Translations under genes and position numbers: made by a program | Shown: positions 63,757 through 64,000 of the stretch, one piece after another | Position numbering within the stretch: the first letter of the stretch is position 1 | Layout of the letters: each line of letters opens with the position of its first letter | DNA from: JAOBAU01 sp034667465 | GTDB lineage: Bacteria; Acidobacteriota; Thermoanaerobaculia; Gp7-AA8 | Direction: 5' to 3' | NCBI GenBank assembly: GCA_034667465.1 | Contig: JAXDJV010000024.1 | Location: 186,001 to 250,000 of the forward strand | Length of the DNA: 64,000 nucleotides | The notes under the pieces: model-generated | What the model was told of the DNA's origin: nothing | Databases searched by the model: none | What the model saw: the letters and a program-made list of their open reading frames with translations, nothing else

Positions 63757-63838
63757 TCAACCGCACTCTCGAATCCGACGACACCGCCGGGAAGAACGCT
63801 CTCTACAGGTAACCGTCAACACGACGCAACTGTTTTGC

Positions 63839-63863
63839 ATCGCCGGGCCGCGCGCCCGGCGAT
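63839..63863. terminator. Strong GC hairpin after the kinase gene
   Basis: Perfect 9-bp arms ATCGCCGGG/CCCGGCGAT with a 7-base loop, followed by TTTGCGTTT. It could be a terminator in either direction, or part of the repeat-rich right end. Confidence 0.5.
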
Positions 63864-63880
63864 TTGCGTTTATGTGCCTT

Positions 63881-63995
63881 GCAACGGTTGCGTGCCGGTG
63901 CTAACGTCCGCCTCGTTCAACCACGGAGGGCAACGGTTTCCGCCAGGCAATGGGCCGTGTCTAACGGTTGGCATCATCCCTGCCCCAACCGTTAG
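63881..63995. repeat. Repeat cluster with 11-bp inverted repeat at the window end
   Basis: The last 120 bases have no gene. They contain the palindrome GCAACGGTTGC (63881-63891), AACGGTT in direct copies at 63883, 63932 and 63963, and a perfect inverted repeat CTAACGGTTGG/CCAACCGTTAG (63961-63971 and 63985-63995). The outer ends read GTCTAAC and GTTAGAG, close to the integron attC core pair RYYYAAC/GTTRRRY, but the element is too short for a full attC. The sequence may continue beyond the window. Confidence 0.4.
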
Positions 63996-64000
63996 AGCGC

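Overview
The window is GC-rich with strong third-position G/C bias, so many long antisense open frames are composition artefacts. Several features together suggest a Gram-negative soil or sediment bacterium, most plausibly of the Acidobacteriota: TonB receptors with carboxypeptidase-like N-terminal domains, a PknB-type kinase fused to TPRs, an exosortase H locus, a dense set of hybrid histidine kinases, and long palindromes whose translation gives VILSEAKDL-type protein tails. The taxonomy is inference; no rRNA or marker gene is present.

Layout. (1) 1-3.7 kb: a 3' half of a tRNA-Ala joined to a copy of the start region of a LamG-domain gene, a frameshifted multicopper oxidase, and the intact LamG-domain gene. 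(2) 3.7-10.8 kb: a large hybrid kinase with two receivers, divergent from a second hybrid kinase, a lone receiver and an unusual receiver-ECF sigma fusion. (3) 10.8-14.6 kb: lipoprotein, Ser/Thr kinase-TPR, DedA/TVP38-type membrane protein, lipocalin-like protein. (4) 14.8-25.4 kb: the least understood part. A tight seven-gene operon encodes a CxxCH haem protein, a PQQ-type propeller, an MntP-like exporter, a 79-residue protein, a GAF protein, a 730-residue unknown protein and a TonB receptor. It is followed convergently by a paralogue of the unknown protein; both start MS..(S/D)FPRI..KG. (5) 25.4-27.5 kb: a DUF3494 ice-binding-type protein with an IPTL-CTERM-like tail in an operon with exosortase H and its associated membrane protein. 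(6) 27.5-33.7 kb: a GlsB/YeaQ-type protein, an XRE regulator, a giant CheB-CheR-PAS-GAF-histidine kinase, a small Cys protein and another kinase. (7) 33.7-41.2 kb: membrane protein, fatty acid desaturase, then a carbohydrate operon (GT4 fusion plus GH130) running into a frameshifted DUF3267 protease gene and a CPXCG protein. (8) 41.2-48 kb: a GT39-like gene fragment, a hybrid kinase, a coiled-coil mini-protein, an XRE regulator, and divergent CheB-CheR and CheB genes. (9) 48-64 kb: a siderophore-type TonB receptor under a Fur-like palindrome, a second TonB receptor, a PAP2 phosphatase, and an operon PepSY-TolC-adaptor-RND-propeller-PAP2 divergent from an OmpR-type two-component pair. The window ends in repeat-rich, gene-free DNA.

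The dominant theme is signal transduction: six histidine kinases plus two CheB-type proteins without a kinase module, and no other chemotaxis genes. Regions 1, 40.9-41.4 kb and the right end look like recombination scars. Homology statements come from motif recognition by eye; no search was run.
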